64,000 bases of DNA from CADBRN01 sp050944685 (GTDB lineage: Bacteria > Bacillota > Clostridia > Lachnospirales > Lachnospiraceae): assembly GCA_050944685.1 (NCBI GenBank), contig JBMNRP010000001.1, positions 124,001 through 188,000 on the forward strand, written 5' to 3'. Below the pieces are notes generated by a model. It did not search any database and was not told the origin of the DNA. It saw nothing but the letters and a program-made list of their open reading frames with translations. A program made the translations under genes and the position numbers. Shown one piece after another: positions 17,206-26,027 of this stretch (positions are counted from its first letter, which is position 1; every line of letters starts with the position of its first letter).

Positions 17206-18039
17206 TTAATAATGCATTCTCCGGAAATCGGAGGGGGTAACGTCAATCTCCTTTTTGAACGCGCGGGCAAAATGGGACGTGCTGTTGAATCCGCACTGAA
17301 CAGAAATCTCTTCGATCGACCTCTCACTGCCCCGGAGCATTTCCATCGCCTTCTGCAGGCGATAATTCAGCAGATACTCATGCGGAGTACTCCCGGTCTC
17401 CTTTTTAAACGCGCGGATCAGGTAGGACTTCGAGAGTCCGCAGAACGCGGCGAGCTGGTCCAGGGTCAGGTTCTCCTGATAATGGCTCCGCATGTAATTC
17501 ATGATTCCTTCAAAATCAATCTCGGATTCTTCCGCGGTCCTGCACTCGGAAAGCTGTTCATAAATATCGGAAATCAGAAGTGAAATCTTATGTTCATTCC
17601 GGTTCAGCTCACTCACCTGCGCGATGATCGCATCCACGGTATCTCGGAATTTTCCGGCATCCGCCGGGTGAAAAATCGCTCCGCCGTTTTTTTTCTGCAA
17701 AAACTGTCCATAGGAGTGAAGCGTCGCTCCTCCCATCTGAATCCAGAGAATTTCGGATTTTTCTCTGCATTCAAAGGCAAATCTTTCTCCTCCTGTAACC
17801 AGAATAACCTGTCCTTTACTCGCATAACGGCTCACTCCCGACACGCGCACTTTCATTCTTCCATCCAGTACGCAGATCAGGCACTGAAATTCAGGCCGCA
17901 AATATTTGAAATCCAGTTCACCGCTGCAGAAAAATCTGCCCCATCCTGTCAGATAATTCAGTGACTCCCTTGCAAGCGATGACGGAAGAACAAACTCCAC
18001 CTGCGAAACCGAAAACATCCCCTTCTCTCTTACTTCCAT
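17206..18039 (-). CDS. AraC-family transcriptional regulator
   Basis: Residues 1-160 form a cupin-like ligand-binding half (VILVTGGERFAFE), and the last 100 residues hold the double helix-turn-helix: NLTLDQLAAFCGLSKSYLIR and SIEEISVQCGFNSTSHFARA followed by the ending TPSDFR. The start at 18039 has GGAGG eight bases upstream; a longer reading to 18102 lacks one. 277 residues, normal size. No sugar gene is adjacent (pckA is downstream on the coordinate axis, upstream in transcription order), so its target is unknown. Confidence 0.88.
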   Translation of the reverse strand: MEVREKGMFSVSQVEFVLPSSLARESLNYLTGWGRFFCSGELDFKYLRPEFQCLICVLDGRMKVRVSGVSRYASKGQVILVTGGERFAFECREKSEILWIQMGGATLHSYGQFLQKKNGGAIFHPADAGKFRDTVDAIIAQVSELNRNEHKISLLISDIYEQLSECRTAEESEIDFEGIMNYMRSHYQENLTLDQLAAFCGLSKSYLIRAFKKETGSTPHEYLLNYRLQKAMEMLRGSERSIEEISVQCGFNSTSHFARAFKKEIDVTPSDFRRMHY

Positions 18040-18370
18040 AAATACTGCCTCCGGGAACAAAACAAAAACGGTCTGAAAATTGCGGACCGGAGCCGCCCTC
18101 ACGGCAATCCGCCGGGCGTATACGCACCGTCTGACGGATACCGGAATGCTGCCTCTCCAAAATCTGCCAAAAATAATCTTGGTTCATATTATCATCAAAC
18201 TGTGAAGAATCTTTGAAATAATTTTCGATTGTAAAATTTATTTAATATTCCGTACACCCGGTCCGGTCACACGGCAGGCATCCACCCCCCCCGTAATAGT
18301 TCCGGATCTCATCGACGCTAAGGGTAATAAAATACTTCTCTTACTTTCCTGAACAAGCCAAAAAAGGTCA
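18040..18370. other. Intergenic region upstream of the AraC gene
   Basis: AT-rich upstream region of the AraC gene followed by a C8 run near 18284. No gene and no strong promoter consensus was seen. Confidence 0.5.
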
Positions 18371-18399
18371 AAAAGGCCGGCTCAAATCTGAGCCGGCCC
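18371..18399 (-). terminator. pckA terminator
   Basis: A perfect ten-base stem GGCCGGCTCA/TGAGCCGGCC with a four-base loop, followed on the minus strand by T5, about 40 bases after the pckA stop. Confidence 0.9.
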
Positions 18400-18437
18400 C
18401 CTTATCGCTCGTTTTATTTCAATAGTACCTGAATTGA

Positions 18438-20057
18438 TTACAGCTGCGGTCCTGCCGGTACCAGAGCCTTGCCTGCGGCATTGCCCTCGTACTTCTTAAA
18501 GTTCTTCTGGAATCTCGCGGCCAGATCCTTCGCTTTTTCATCCCACTCAGAAGCATTCGCGTAGGTGTCGCGCGGATCGAGAATGGCCGGATCTACGCCC
18601 GGAAGCTCGGTCGGCACTTCAAAGTTGAAGTACGGGATTTTCTTGGTCGGAGCCTTGTCTACTTCCCCGGTCTGGATCGCGGTGATAATGCCGCGCGTAT
18701 CCTTGATGGAAATTCTCTTGCCGGTTCCATTCCATCCCGTATTGACAAGATAGGCCTTCGCGCCGTTCTTCTCCATTCTCTTAACCAGCTCCTCCGCGTA
18801 CTTGGTCGGATGAAGCTCCAGGAATGCCTGTCCGAAGCATGCGGAGAAAGTCGGAGTCGGCTCGGTGATGCCGCGCTCGGTTCCGGCAAGCTTTGCGGTG
18901 AATCCGGACAGGAAGTAGTACTTCGTCTGCTCCGGTGTCAGGATGGAAACCGGCGGCAGAACACCGAACGCGTCAGCGGAAAGGAAGATGACATTGTCCG
19001 CTGCCGGGCCGGAAGAAACCGGATTTACATTCTTCACGATCTTCTCGATGTGATCGATCGGATAGGAAACACGGGTATTCTCGGTGACGCTCTTGTCTGA
19101 AAAATCCAGCTTTCCGTCATCGGAGATCGTGACGTTCTCCAGGAGAGCGTCTCTCTTGATGGCATTGTAAATGTCAGGTTCCGCGTCCTTATCCAGGTTG
19201 ATGACCTTCGCGTAGCATCCGCCCTCGAAATTGAAGACACCGTTGTCATCCCATCCGTGCTCATCGTCACCGATCAGCAGACGCTTCGGGTCGGTGGAAA
19301 GGGTGGTCTTTCCGGTTCCGGACAGACCGAAGAAGATGGAAGTGTGCTTTCCTTCCATATCGGTGTTGGCGGAGCAGTGCATGGAAGCGATGCCCTTCAG
19401 CGGGAGATAGTAGTTCATCATAGAGAACATACCCTTCTTCATCTCGCCGCCGTACCAGGTGTTGATGATGACCTGTTCGCGTGAGGTGATATTGAAGACA
19501 ACCGCCGTCTCGGAATTCAGACCGAGCTCTTTGTAATTCTCAACCTTCGCCTTGGACGCGTTGTAGACGGTGAAGTCCGGCTCGAAATTCTTCAGCTCGT
19601 CTTCCGTCGGCTGGATGAACATATTCTTTACGAAATGGGCCTGCCACGCCACTTCCATGATGAAGCGGATCGCCATGCGGGTATCCTTGTTCGCTCCGCA
19701 GAAGCAGTCAACGACATACAGCTTCTTATTGGAGAGCTCCTTTCTCGCGATCTCCTTGACCGCCGCCCAGGTTTCTTCCGAAGCCGGATGGTTGTCGTTC
19801 GGATAATCCGGCGTCGTCCACCATACGGTATCTTTGGAATTCTCATCCATGACGATGAATTTATCTTTGGGGGAACGTCCGGTGTAGATTCCCGTGAAGA
19901 CATCGACCGCACCGAGCTCGCTGACCTTTCCGACCTCGTAGCCTTTCAGGCCCGGCTTCGTCTCTTCTTCAAAGAGCTGCTCGTAAGACGGGTTGTAGAC
20001 GACTTCCGTAGTTCCGGTGATACCATACTTGCTCAAGTTGAGTTCTGACATTTGCAT
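18438..20057 (-). CDS. pckA: Phosphoenolpyruvate carboxykinase (ATP)
   Basis: Interconverts oxaloacetate plus ATP with PEP, CO2 and ADP; in gut anaerobes it often runs toward oxaloacetate to conserve energy. The ATP-type signatures are visible: the P-loop GLSGTGKTTLS, the metal and kinase-2 region GDDEHGWDDNGVFNFEGG, and the substrate loop around GRSPKDKF. Length 539 is typical. Two ATGs, 20057 and 20051, fit GAGG at four and ten bases respectively; either is possible. The leader carries a direct repeat (see 20070). Confidence 0.95.
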   Translation of the reverse strand: MQMSELNLSKYGITGTTEVVYNPSYEQLFEEETKPGLKGYEVGKVSELGAVDVFTGIYTGRSPKDKFIVMDENSKDTVWWTTPDYPNDNHPASEETWAAVKEIARKELSNKKLYVVDCFCGANKDTRMAIRFIMEVAWQAHFVKNMFIQPTEDELKNFEPDFTVYNASKAKVENYKELGLNSETAVVFNITSREQVIINTWYGGEMKKGMFSMMNYYLPLKGIASMHCSANTDMEGKHTSIFFGLSGTGKTTLSTDPKRLLIGDDEHGWDDNGVFNFEGGCYAKVINLDKDAEPDIYNAIKRDALLENVTISDDGKLDFSDKSVTENTRVSYPIDHIEKIVKNVNPVSSGPAADNVIFLSADAFGVLPPVSILTPEQTKYYFLSGFTAKLAGTERGITEPTPTFSACFGQAFLELHPTKYAEELVKRMEKNGAKAYLVNTGWNGTGKRISIKDTRGIITAIQTGEVDKAPTKKIPYFNFEVPTELPGVDPAILDPRDTYANASEWDEKAKDLAARFQKNFKKYEGNAAGKALVPAGPQL

Positions 20058-20069
20058 TTACCTCGCTAA

Positions 20070-20091
20070 ATTGACAATAGGGATTGACAAT
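20070..20091. repeat. Direct repeat ATTGACAAT x2 in the pckA leader
   Basis: ATTGACAAT occurs at 20070-20078 and 20083-20091, a 13-base period, just upstream of the pckA ribosome binding site. A minus-strand TACAAT that could serve as -10 lies a few bases farther. It may be a regulator site; the function is not known. Confidence 0.4.
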
Positions 20092-20429
20092 GAAATTGTA
20101 CTGGAAAAAATACTTCCAACTAAAAACCCATTATACATGATTCCGGCGAGAAGTCACGAAAAATATTTGCCAAATCCGATGTTTTTTCCAGATTACCCGG
20201 CCACGGCGCCGTTTATTGTGTCTGAAATATGAAATTTTAGGGAAAAAACGGGGGAAGCCCTTTGCAGACGCGAAAAAATGCACTACGATAAAGGACGGCA
20301 GGCGCAGGCTGCGCCAGTCTGTCCACCGGAAACCGAGAGGGTATCCCGCCGTGCCGCCCTTTGAAACCGGCGGGCACACAGGACAAGATAAAGTAAATAT
20401 GTGTATATAAAATAGAGGGGAATCAAATA
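20092..20429. other. Divergent intergenic region pckA / alarmone synthetase
   Basis: About 340 bases holding the upstream regions of both genes. GAGGGG precedes the start at 20430. No further gene or RNA was recognised. Confidence 0.5.
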
Positions 20430-21074
20430 ATGGATCCATCCAGACAGACAGAAGAAACCGGCTCCGTCACACCGTCCGGAAGCATTTACGGCGACCAGCT
20501 CCCCGTTCTGGAGCGCGATATGAAAAAACTTGAAGATGAAATTGACAAGATCCGGAAGGACATGAAGGCCGAGCTGGGAATGGACCCGGTCGAGCACTGT
20601 CTGGCACGGATCAAGACAGAAGAGAGTATGCGCGAAAAATGCCGGAGAAACCACCTCGAGGAAACGCCGGAAAACGCCATGTACACGATTCACGACGCCA
20701 TCGGACTGCGAATCGTCTGCTCCTTTATTGACGATGTCTACACAATCCGGGACCGGCTGAAAAATCTTCCCGGCGTAGAGATTGTGAACGAGAAGGATTA
20801 CATCCGCCACTCAAAACCGAACGGCTACCGCAGCTACCACATGATTCTGCTTCTCTCCGACGGCCACTACGCGGAGATCCAGCTGCGGACGATTTCCATG
20901 GATACGTGGGCGGCGCTTGAACACCATCTGAAATACAAAAGGGAGATGGGTCCGCAGACAGAGCTTATCATTCAGGAACTGAAACGCTGCGCCGACGAGC
21001 TCGCCTCCACGGATCTCTCCATGCAGACAATCCGCGACATGATCGTTCAGACCACTGAGAAAACCGGGAAGTAA
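20430..21074 (+). CDS. Small alarmone synthetase (RelA/SpoT synthetase domain)
   Basis: Transfers pyrophosphate from ATP to GDP/GTP to make (p)ppGpp. The protein is 214 residues and contains only a synthetase domain: RIKTEESMREKCRR (ATP-binding basic segment), GLRIVCSFIDDVY, the G-loop HSKPNGYRSYHMIL, and EIQLRTISMDTWAALEHHLKYK with the Mg-binding Glu and the stacking Tyr region. There is no hydrolase, TGS or ACT domain, so it belongs with the RelQ/RelP-type single-domain enzymes; it cannot be assigned to one of them here. It is divergent from pckA. Confidence 0.9.
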   Translation: MDPSRQTEETGSVTPSGSIYGDQLPVLERDMKKLEDEIDKIRKDMKAELGMDPVEHCLARIKTEESMREKCRRNHLEETPENAMYTIHDAIGLRIVCSFIDDVYTIRDRLKNLPGVEIVNEKDYIRHSKPNGYRSYHMILLLSDGHYAEIQLRTISMDTWAALEHHLKYKREMGPQTELIIQELKRCADELASTDLSMQTIRDMIVQTTEKTGK

Positions 21075-21157
21075 ACGATCTCTCAGCAGATTAACCGGAA
21101 AACCGTATATTCACCGGCATCCTGTGCCGGCCTTTCAACAGTTAAAAGGGGAAAAAG

Positions 21158-21887
21158 ATGAAAATTCTTCTGGCAGAAGATACGAAGGACATGAACCGGG
21201 CGCTGACCGCGATCCTGGAGCACGAGGGGTACGCTGTCGATCCGGTTTTTGAAGGACATGAACCGGGCGCTGACCGCGATCCTGGAGCACGAGGGGTACG
21301 CTGTCGATCCGGTTTTTGACGGAAATACGGCGTTTGAACACATTCAGAATGACAGCTTCGACGTCATGATTCTCGATATCATGATGCCCGGCATGAGCGG
21401 AATCGAGGTCCTGAAAAACACGAGGAAGCTGAATATCACCACACCGGTTCTCCTTCTGACCGCAAAGGCGGAGATAGACGACCGGGTGGACGGGCTGGAC
21501 GCCGGAGCGGATGATTATCTGACCAAGCCGTTTTCCATGAAAGAGCTGCTGGCGAGAGTCCGCGCACTCGTCCGAAGAAACAGCTCCTACAATCCGGACG
21601 ATATTTCTTATCAGGATATAGCGCTGCGCTCGGAAAGCTTCGAGCTGGTCTGTGAAAACACCGTCCGCCTGTCGGTCAAGGAGTTCGAGCTTCTCCACAC
21701 ATTTCTGCTCAATCCGGGGAAAAAGATCGACACCGCTTTCCTGATTGACCATGTCTGGGGAAATGAACCGGAAACCGGTTCGGATACCGTCCGCCTCTAC
21801 ATCTCTTTCCTCAACCGGAAGCTGGAGGCAGTCGTCTCAAAAACCCGCATCAGCGGAGACTCCGAAGCCGGTTATACGCTCATGTAA
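21158..21887 (+). pseudogene. OmpR-family response regulator, frameshifted by a 67-bp duplication
   Basis: The gene starts at the ATG 21158 with AAAAGGGG upstream (MKILLAEDTKD). A perfect 67-base tandem duplication then shifts the frame and translation stops at TGA 21317-21319 after 53 codons. The rest of the gene is open in another frame. Deleting one copy gives 663 bases, a normal 220-residue regulator: receiver with acidic pocket E7/D8, phospho-acceptor D51 in MILDIMMPG and the switch Lys in LTKPF, then a winged-helix DNA-binding domain. Re-initiation at TTG 21249 or ATG 21258 would make a protein lacking the first strand and the acidic pocket. The partner kinase gene downstream is intact. 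Confidence 0.85.
21184..21317 (+). repeat. Perfect 67-bp tandem duplication inside the regulator
   Basis: 21184-21250 and 21251-21317 are identical over all 67 bases and begin GAAGGACATGAACC. The copies extend by a further shared GA at the end. Because 67 is not a multiple of three, the number of copies decides the reading frame. Confidence 0.97.
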
Positions 21888-21962
21888 AACACCGGCGGAA
21901 TTTTCCCCTGACGGCCGGCAGGGACGAATAAATACACAGCGCGTCGGAAAGGCAGTGATGAT

Positions 21963-23333
21963 ATGGATAAACGGGCAATCAACAAACTCAGAAAAAAATT
22001 TATTCTGGTCTCATTTCTGTCCTTCCTGGGCGTAATGGTTCTGATCGGGGGACTGATCTATGCCCTCAACGTAATCATCACCCGGCGCGACGCATATGAC
22101 ACGCTCACGGTGATTCTGAAAAACGACGGGGAAATTCCGGATGATTCCGACGGGGACGAATCGTCCTCCTCACCGGACAATTCCCTGACCCCGACTCCAT
22201 CCGGATCAGACGGAAATTCCTCGTCTTCTGACGGATCGGGAAGCACCGGTCTTTCCTCCCTGGGAACTGACGAAAACCCGATCCGGCAGTATTTCTACTC
22301 ATCCGAGCGCTATCAGAATTCTCCCGAATTCTCCTATCAGACACGGTATTTTTATGTTGTCTTTGATAAGAACGGGGATCTTTCCGGCGTAATTACCAGC
22401 CACATCGCGGCAGTAACAAAAGAAGAGGCGGTTGAGCTGGCGCAGCAGACCATTCAGTCGGGAAAAACTTTCGATCGTGTGGGCGATTATTATTACCGCA
22501 TCGAAAAGGAAGACGACGGTACCACAAAAGCAGCGTTTCTGGACTGCCGGGTCCAGAGATACCTGAATTCCAGAATTCTCCTGATTTCACTGGTTCTGAC
22601 GGTCTGCGGCGCCCTGGCCTCCTATGTGGTGCTCCGGATTTTCTCCTACCGCATCGTGCGTCCGGAGATCCGAAACATCGAGAGACAGAAGCAGTTTATC
22701 ACAAATGCCAGTCATGAACTGAAGACACCACTGGCCGTGATCCGTGCCAATACCGAGCTGGATATGATGATGAACGGGGAAAATGAATGGAATCAGTCAA
22801 CCATGCGTCAGGTCGATCATATGACCGAACTGATCCAGAACCTGGTGATGATCGCGAAGTCCAATGAAAACCATACGGGTGTTCTGGTGGATCTAGATAT
22901 GTCCAAAACCGTCTCCGATACGGCAGATACGTTCAAATCCGTCGCGGAGAGCGAGGGCAAGAAAATCGAAAAAGACATTCCGGACGGAATTCACATGAAG
23001 GCCGACAAGAACCAGATCACGCAGCTCTCTACGCTGCTGCTGGACAATGCGGCAAAATACTGCGATGAAAAAGGCGAGATTCTGGTCTCTCTCTCCCAGA
23101 AGGGAAAATACACGCGTCTCGCGATATCGAACTCGTACGCGGCGGGCGAACACCAGAACTACAGCCGTTTCTTTGACCGGTTCTACCGCGAAGACGAGGC
23201 CCACACGCAGGGCAAGGGAGGATACGGCATCGGCCTCTCCATCGCGGAGAGCCTCATGGAGCAGTACGGAGGAACCATCGACGTCTCCTGGAAAGACGGG
23301 ATGATTACCTTCACCTGCACCTTTAAATCCTGA
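21963..23333 (+). CDS. Sensor histidine kinase
   Basis: Membrane sensor of the pair with the broken regulator just upstream. Helix 1 spans about residues 13-36. The extracytoplasmic domain (about 40-200) begins with a Ser/Asp/Gly low-complexity stretch (60-100) and then a folded part that includes FYVVFDKNGDLSGVI. Helix 2 is about 204-226. The H-box is FITNASHELKTPLAVI with phospho-acceptor H251. The ATPase shows the N-box LLLDNAAKY and G-box GGYGIGLSIAE. All catalytic motifs are intact in 456 residues. The stimulus is unknown; the closest family assignment is the HisKA/HATPase OmpR-partner group. Confidence 0.92.
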   Translation: MDKRAINKLRKKFILVSFLSFLGVMVLIGGLIYALNVIITRRDAYDTLTVILKNDGEIPDDSDGDESSSSPDNSLTPTPSGSDGNSSSSDGSGSTGLSSLGTDENPIRQYFYSSERYQNSPEFSYQTRYFYVVFDKNGDLSGVITSHIAAVTKEEAVELAQQTIQSGKTFDRVGDYYYRIEKEDDGTTKAAFLDCRVQRYLNSRILLISLVLTVCGALASYVVLRIFSYRIVRPEIRNIERQKQFITNASHELKTPLAVIRANTELDMMMNGENEWNQSTMRQVDHMTELIQNLVMIAKSNENHTGVLVDLDMSKTVSDTADTFKSVAESEGKKIEKDIPDGIHMKADKNQITQLSTLLLDNAAKYCDEKGEILVSLSQKGKYTRLAISNSYAAGEHQNYSRFFDRFYREDEAHTQGKGGYGIGLSIAESLMEQYGGTIDVSWKDGMITFTCTFKS

Positions 23334-23348
23334 GCACAGGCTTCAGGA

Positions 23349-24377
23349 TCAGATATTATATTTTGTCTTGATCACGATATCCGTATACTGAAACTCTTTT
23401 TCCGGCTTCTTTCCGTCCATGAACAGGCGGAACAGCGTCATGACCGGGTCGTATCCCTGGATCCAGGCATTCTGGCCGATCAGAAAATTGATCGTCCCCC
23501 GCTTCAGCCAGTAGATATTCCCTTCGACGAGGTCGTTTGCGATCACCCGCACCTGATTCTGCTTGCTGTATTTTTCCAGAACGCGGCAGACGCCGTTTAC
23601 GCCGGAGGCGGAGAGATATATTCCGGAGAGATTGGGATGAGAATCCAGAATCTCGTCCGTAATTTTTTCCGCCACCCAGTCATCCTCGTAGCAGTAGCGC
23701 ACTCCGATGATATCTACTCCGGGATAATCTGTGCGTAGCTCCTTAATAAAACCGCTGACACGATTGCTGACCGTCGGGGCGCTCTTGAACGCCGAAATGA
23801 CGGCGACCTGACCTTTTCCGGACAGGAGATCCCCCATCAGGCCGGCGGCCGTTTTCCCGCTCTGGATCGCGTTCTGTCCGATGTAGCACAGACGCCGGGT
23901 TCCCTCCAGATCCGAGTTAAAGGTAACGATCGGAATCCCGTTTTTTTCCGAGAATTCATCAATCAGGCCCCTCAGTACCAGATCCTCGGCAGGAACCATG
24001 GCAATACCGGAATACTGCTCGTTCCTGAGACGGTACATGATTTCAATTTCCTTCTGCGCGTCCGTTCCATCGATGGTAAAAATATCAACGGTCCCTTCCA
24101 GGCTCTCGACTTCCTTTTTTGCGGCTTCGACTCCTTTTAGCATCTCACGGATAAATTCGGTCTGGGAAGGCTCTATGATAACGCCTATTTTGATATTCCG
24201 CTTCGCCATGGCGAGAGCTCTGCCCGCCCGGCTCGGGATGTATCCCATCTCTTCCGCGAGCTTTTTTACTCTTTCTGCTGTTTCCGGTTTGATCCGGCCC
24301 TTGTTTTTCAGCGCCCGGTCAACCGTCCCTCTTGAAACGCCGGCGGCATCCGCAATCTGCTGTAATGTAACCGCCAT
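23349..24377 (-). CDS. LacI-family transcriptional regulator of the inositol-type island
   Basis: The ATG at 24377 gives 342 residues and begins exactly at the LacI headpiece: VTLQQIADAAGVSRGTVDRA, then the hinge helix ending PSRAGRALAMAKR. The rest is a periplasmic-binding-protein-like effector domain with sugar-pocket features (IVTFNSDLEG, VIANDLVEGN). GGAG lies about ten bases upstream. It sits at the edge of the sugar island. A palindrome with core GTGCAC overlaps its own predicted transcription start and recurs at the iolG and iolI promoters, so it probably represses itself and those operons until an inositol-like inducer binds. The ligand is inferred, not seen. Confidence 0.88.
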   Translation of the reverse strand: MAVTLQQIADAAGVSRGTVDRALKNKGRIKPETAERVKKLAEEMGYIPSRAGRALAMAKRNIKIGVIIEPSQTEFIREMLKGVEAAKKEVESLEGTVDIFTIDGTDAQKEIEIMYRLRNEQYSGIAMVPAEDLVLRGLIDEFSEKNGIPIVTFNSDLEGTRRLCYIGQNAIQSGKTAAGLMGDLLSGKGQVAVISAFKSAPTVSNRVSGFIKELRTDYPGVDIIGVRYCYEDDWVAEKITDEILDSHPNLSGIYLSASGVNGVCRVLEKYSKQNQVRVIANDLVEGNIYWLKRGTINFLIGQNAWIQGYDPVMTLFRLFMDGKKPEKEFQYTDIVIKTKYNI

Positions 24378-24592
24378 GATGCTGACTCCTTTCCTCATTT
24401 GATCGAAAGCGCGCTTCACCTGACTTCCCACCCGGGAAGATATCTGTTCCGGAGAAGCAAACCGCTGCAAGATCCTGTTTTCGTCCGAAATCCCGAAAAA
24501 AAGCAAAATTGTAAAACCAAACCTCTCAATCAGAAAAAAATCTATACGATCCGAACAAAAAACCTGACAAAAAACAGAAAAAATGCAGCGCG

Positions 24593-24617
24593 ATCACGTG
24601 CACGCATATATATTATA
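24593..24617 (-). promoter_or_regulatory. LacI-type operator and -10 box of the regulator gene
   Basis: Minus strand: TATAAT (24612-24617) is followed at the expected start point by TGCGTGCACGTGA (core GTGCAC 24598-24603). The position suggests autorepression. The -35 is weak. Confidence 0.7.
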
Positions 24618-24734
24618 CCGTGTTTTGCATGAAAATGCACTGCTTTTCCTCTGGATATGTTGCATAAAGATAAAAAGCAAAATCCGTTAGTTTTTACAGT
24701 AACCATCGTTTTGAAAAAAATCAGGCTGTTCAAA

Positions 24735-24774
24735 GAGGCCCTGCCTCCCGGTACTTTCCGGGAAACAGGGCCTC
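24735..24774 (-). terminator. Terminator of the iolH-like gene
   Basis: GAGGCCCTG/CAGGGCCTC outer stem enclosing CCCGG/CCGGG. It follows the stop at 24846 on the minus strand; the U-tract is short. Confidence 0.7.
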
Positions 24775-24845
24775 TGTTCCATCAAAACTTCAGTTTTCTG
24801 TGAAAAACCGCCCGCACCAGCAGCGGCGTTTATGCAAATTTTCTG

Positions 24846-25766
24846 TTACTTTCCGAGCAGCTCGTGCTCGATTCTCTCTCTCGCTTCCGGAGCCTGTTTG
24901 TCCATTTTCTCCGGGAATCCGAAGTAGGAAACGCAGGCGATGGTGTCGCCGCCGGCCTTTGCCGGATTGTCCACCAGCTGCTTGTTCGCGAAATTGGTCT
25001 CACGCAGCGTCTCGAAGATTCCGTCGAAATCGACCTCTCCCTCTCCCATAGCCAGATGCTGGTGAATGGTGACGTCCGATTTTCCTCTCTGGTTCAGCCA
25101 CGGCGGATTGGCGATATAACGGCAGTCCAGCGTCTGATTATAAGTATCCGCGAACAGAACGTGCGTCAGCTCGTCGCCCGCGTATCGGATCATATGACGG
25201 ACATCTCCCTTTCCCTGATCGTAGAAGAAGCCGTGCGGGGAAGAATAGACATAGCCCAGGTTCGGCGAACGGAAGGATTTTACCATATCACAGGTCTCGT
25301 CATTGAGCTCGCAGAAGTCGTACGGATGGGACTGAATCTCAACCCGGAGTCCCTCTCTCTCGATAATCGGAAGAAGCTCCTCCATGGAGCGGAACCACAT
25401 CCCGTTGCAGATTTCCTGCTGATTCGGGTCGCCGGAAAGCTCCGTGTTGATGACCGGAACGCCCATATTGACCGCAATCTCGATCATCCTCTTCCAGTTC
25501 GCGACCGCGTGCTGGCGCTGCTCCTCGGTGGGACCGGACCAGCGGTAAACGCAGATGAAGGAAGAAATCTCCACGCCGGTCTCCTTCAGGGCCTGACGGT
25601 ACTCCTCTTCACACTCCTTAGAAAAAAGCGGGTGTTTGTAAAACGGGTTGATCCTCGGATGCGGCGACTGCTCGATATATTTGTATCCCCAGTCCGCTAC
25701 CTTGTGAACCATTTCGCTGATTCCCATCTGTTTTGCCAGGACGTCGACATCAAATGCGATTTTCAT
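24846..25766 (-). CDS. iolH: IolH-like sugar phosphate isomerase/epimerase
   Basis: A 306-residue TIM-barrel protein of the xylose-isomerase-like superfamily (AP endonuclease 2 fold). Start MKIAFDVDV, the SPHPRINPFYKHP loop, ICVYRWSGP, VINTELSGDPNQ and GEGEVDFDGIFETLRE match my memory of the IolH family, found in iol operons of Bacillus and enterobacteria, whose exact reaction is not settled. Metal-binding acidic and His residues typical of the fold are present (NTELSG, HVLFADT, EGEVD). AAGGAG lies nine bases before the ATG. Monocistronic, divergent from an AraC-family regulator that may control it. The gene name rests on recall of the family, not on a search. Confidence 0.75.
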   Translation of the reverse strand: MKIAFDVDVLAKQMGISEMVHKVADWGYKYIEQSPHPRINPFYKHPLFSKECEEEYRQALKETGVEISSFICVYRWSGPTEEQRQHAVANWKRMIEIAVNMGVPVINTELSGDPNQQEICNGMWFRSMEELLPIIEREGLRVEIQSHPYDFCELNDETCDMVKSFRSPNLGYVYSSPHGFFYDQGKGDVRHMIRYAGDELTHVLFADTYNQTLDCRYIANPPWLNQRGKSDVTIHQHLAMGEGEVDFDGIFETLRETNFANKQLVDNPAKAGGDTIACVSYFGFPEKMDKQAPEARERIEHELLGK

Positions 25767-25872
25767 ACCGGAAAACTCCTTTCTTAGCTTTTGCACACTA
25801 ACCCCGGCGATAAAATATGCCCTGACCGGAAGCAATCCGTCCGGAAGGCTTTAACCGCCTTAATTTATTTAC

Positions 25873-25901
25873 AGTATAGCTATTTTTTCCTTCCTCTTCA
25901 A
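25873..25901 (-). promoter_or_regulatory. Promoter of the iolH-like gene
   Basis: Minus strand TTGAAG, 17 bases, TATACT, with about 100 bases of leader. No GTGCAC operator is present here, unlike at the other island promoters. Confidence 0.65.
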
Positions 25902-25967
25902 TTGAAAAAAGAGGCAGAAAATTGATATTTTCGACCCTGTTTCTGTACCCGGATGTTCCGCTTTATG

Positions 25968-25990
25968 ATATCCTGTTTCTAACAGGATAT
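25968..25990. promoter_or_regulatory. Perfect palindrome upstream of the AraC gene
   Basis: ATATCCTGTT TCT AACAGGATAT: ten-base arms, three-base gap, ending 37 bases before the AraC-family start at 26028. It could be an operator or an RNA hairpin in the leader. Confidence 0.5.
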
Positions 25991-26027
25991 TTTCTCCTTC
26001 CACTCACAGCGAAAAGGAGGCATTTGG

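Larger units (their letters stand above)
24378..24845. other. Intergenic region lacI / iolH-like gene
   Basis: Holds the long leader and promoter-operator of the LacI gene and the terminator of the iolH-like gene. No open reading frame with a ribosome binding site was seen. Confidence 0.6.
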
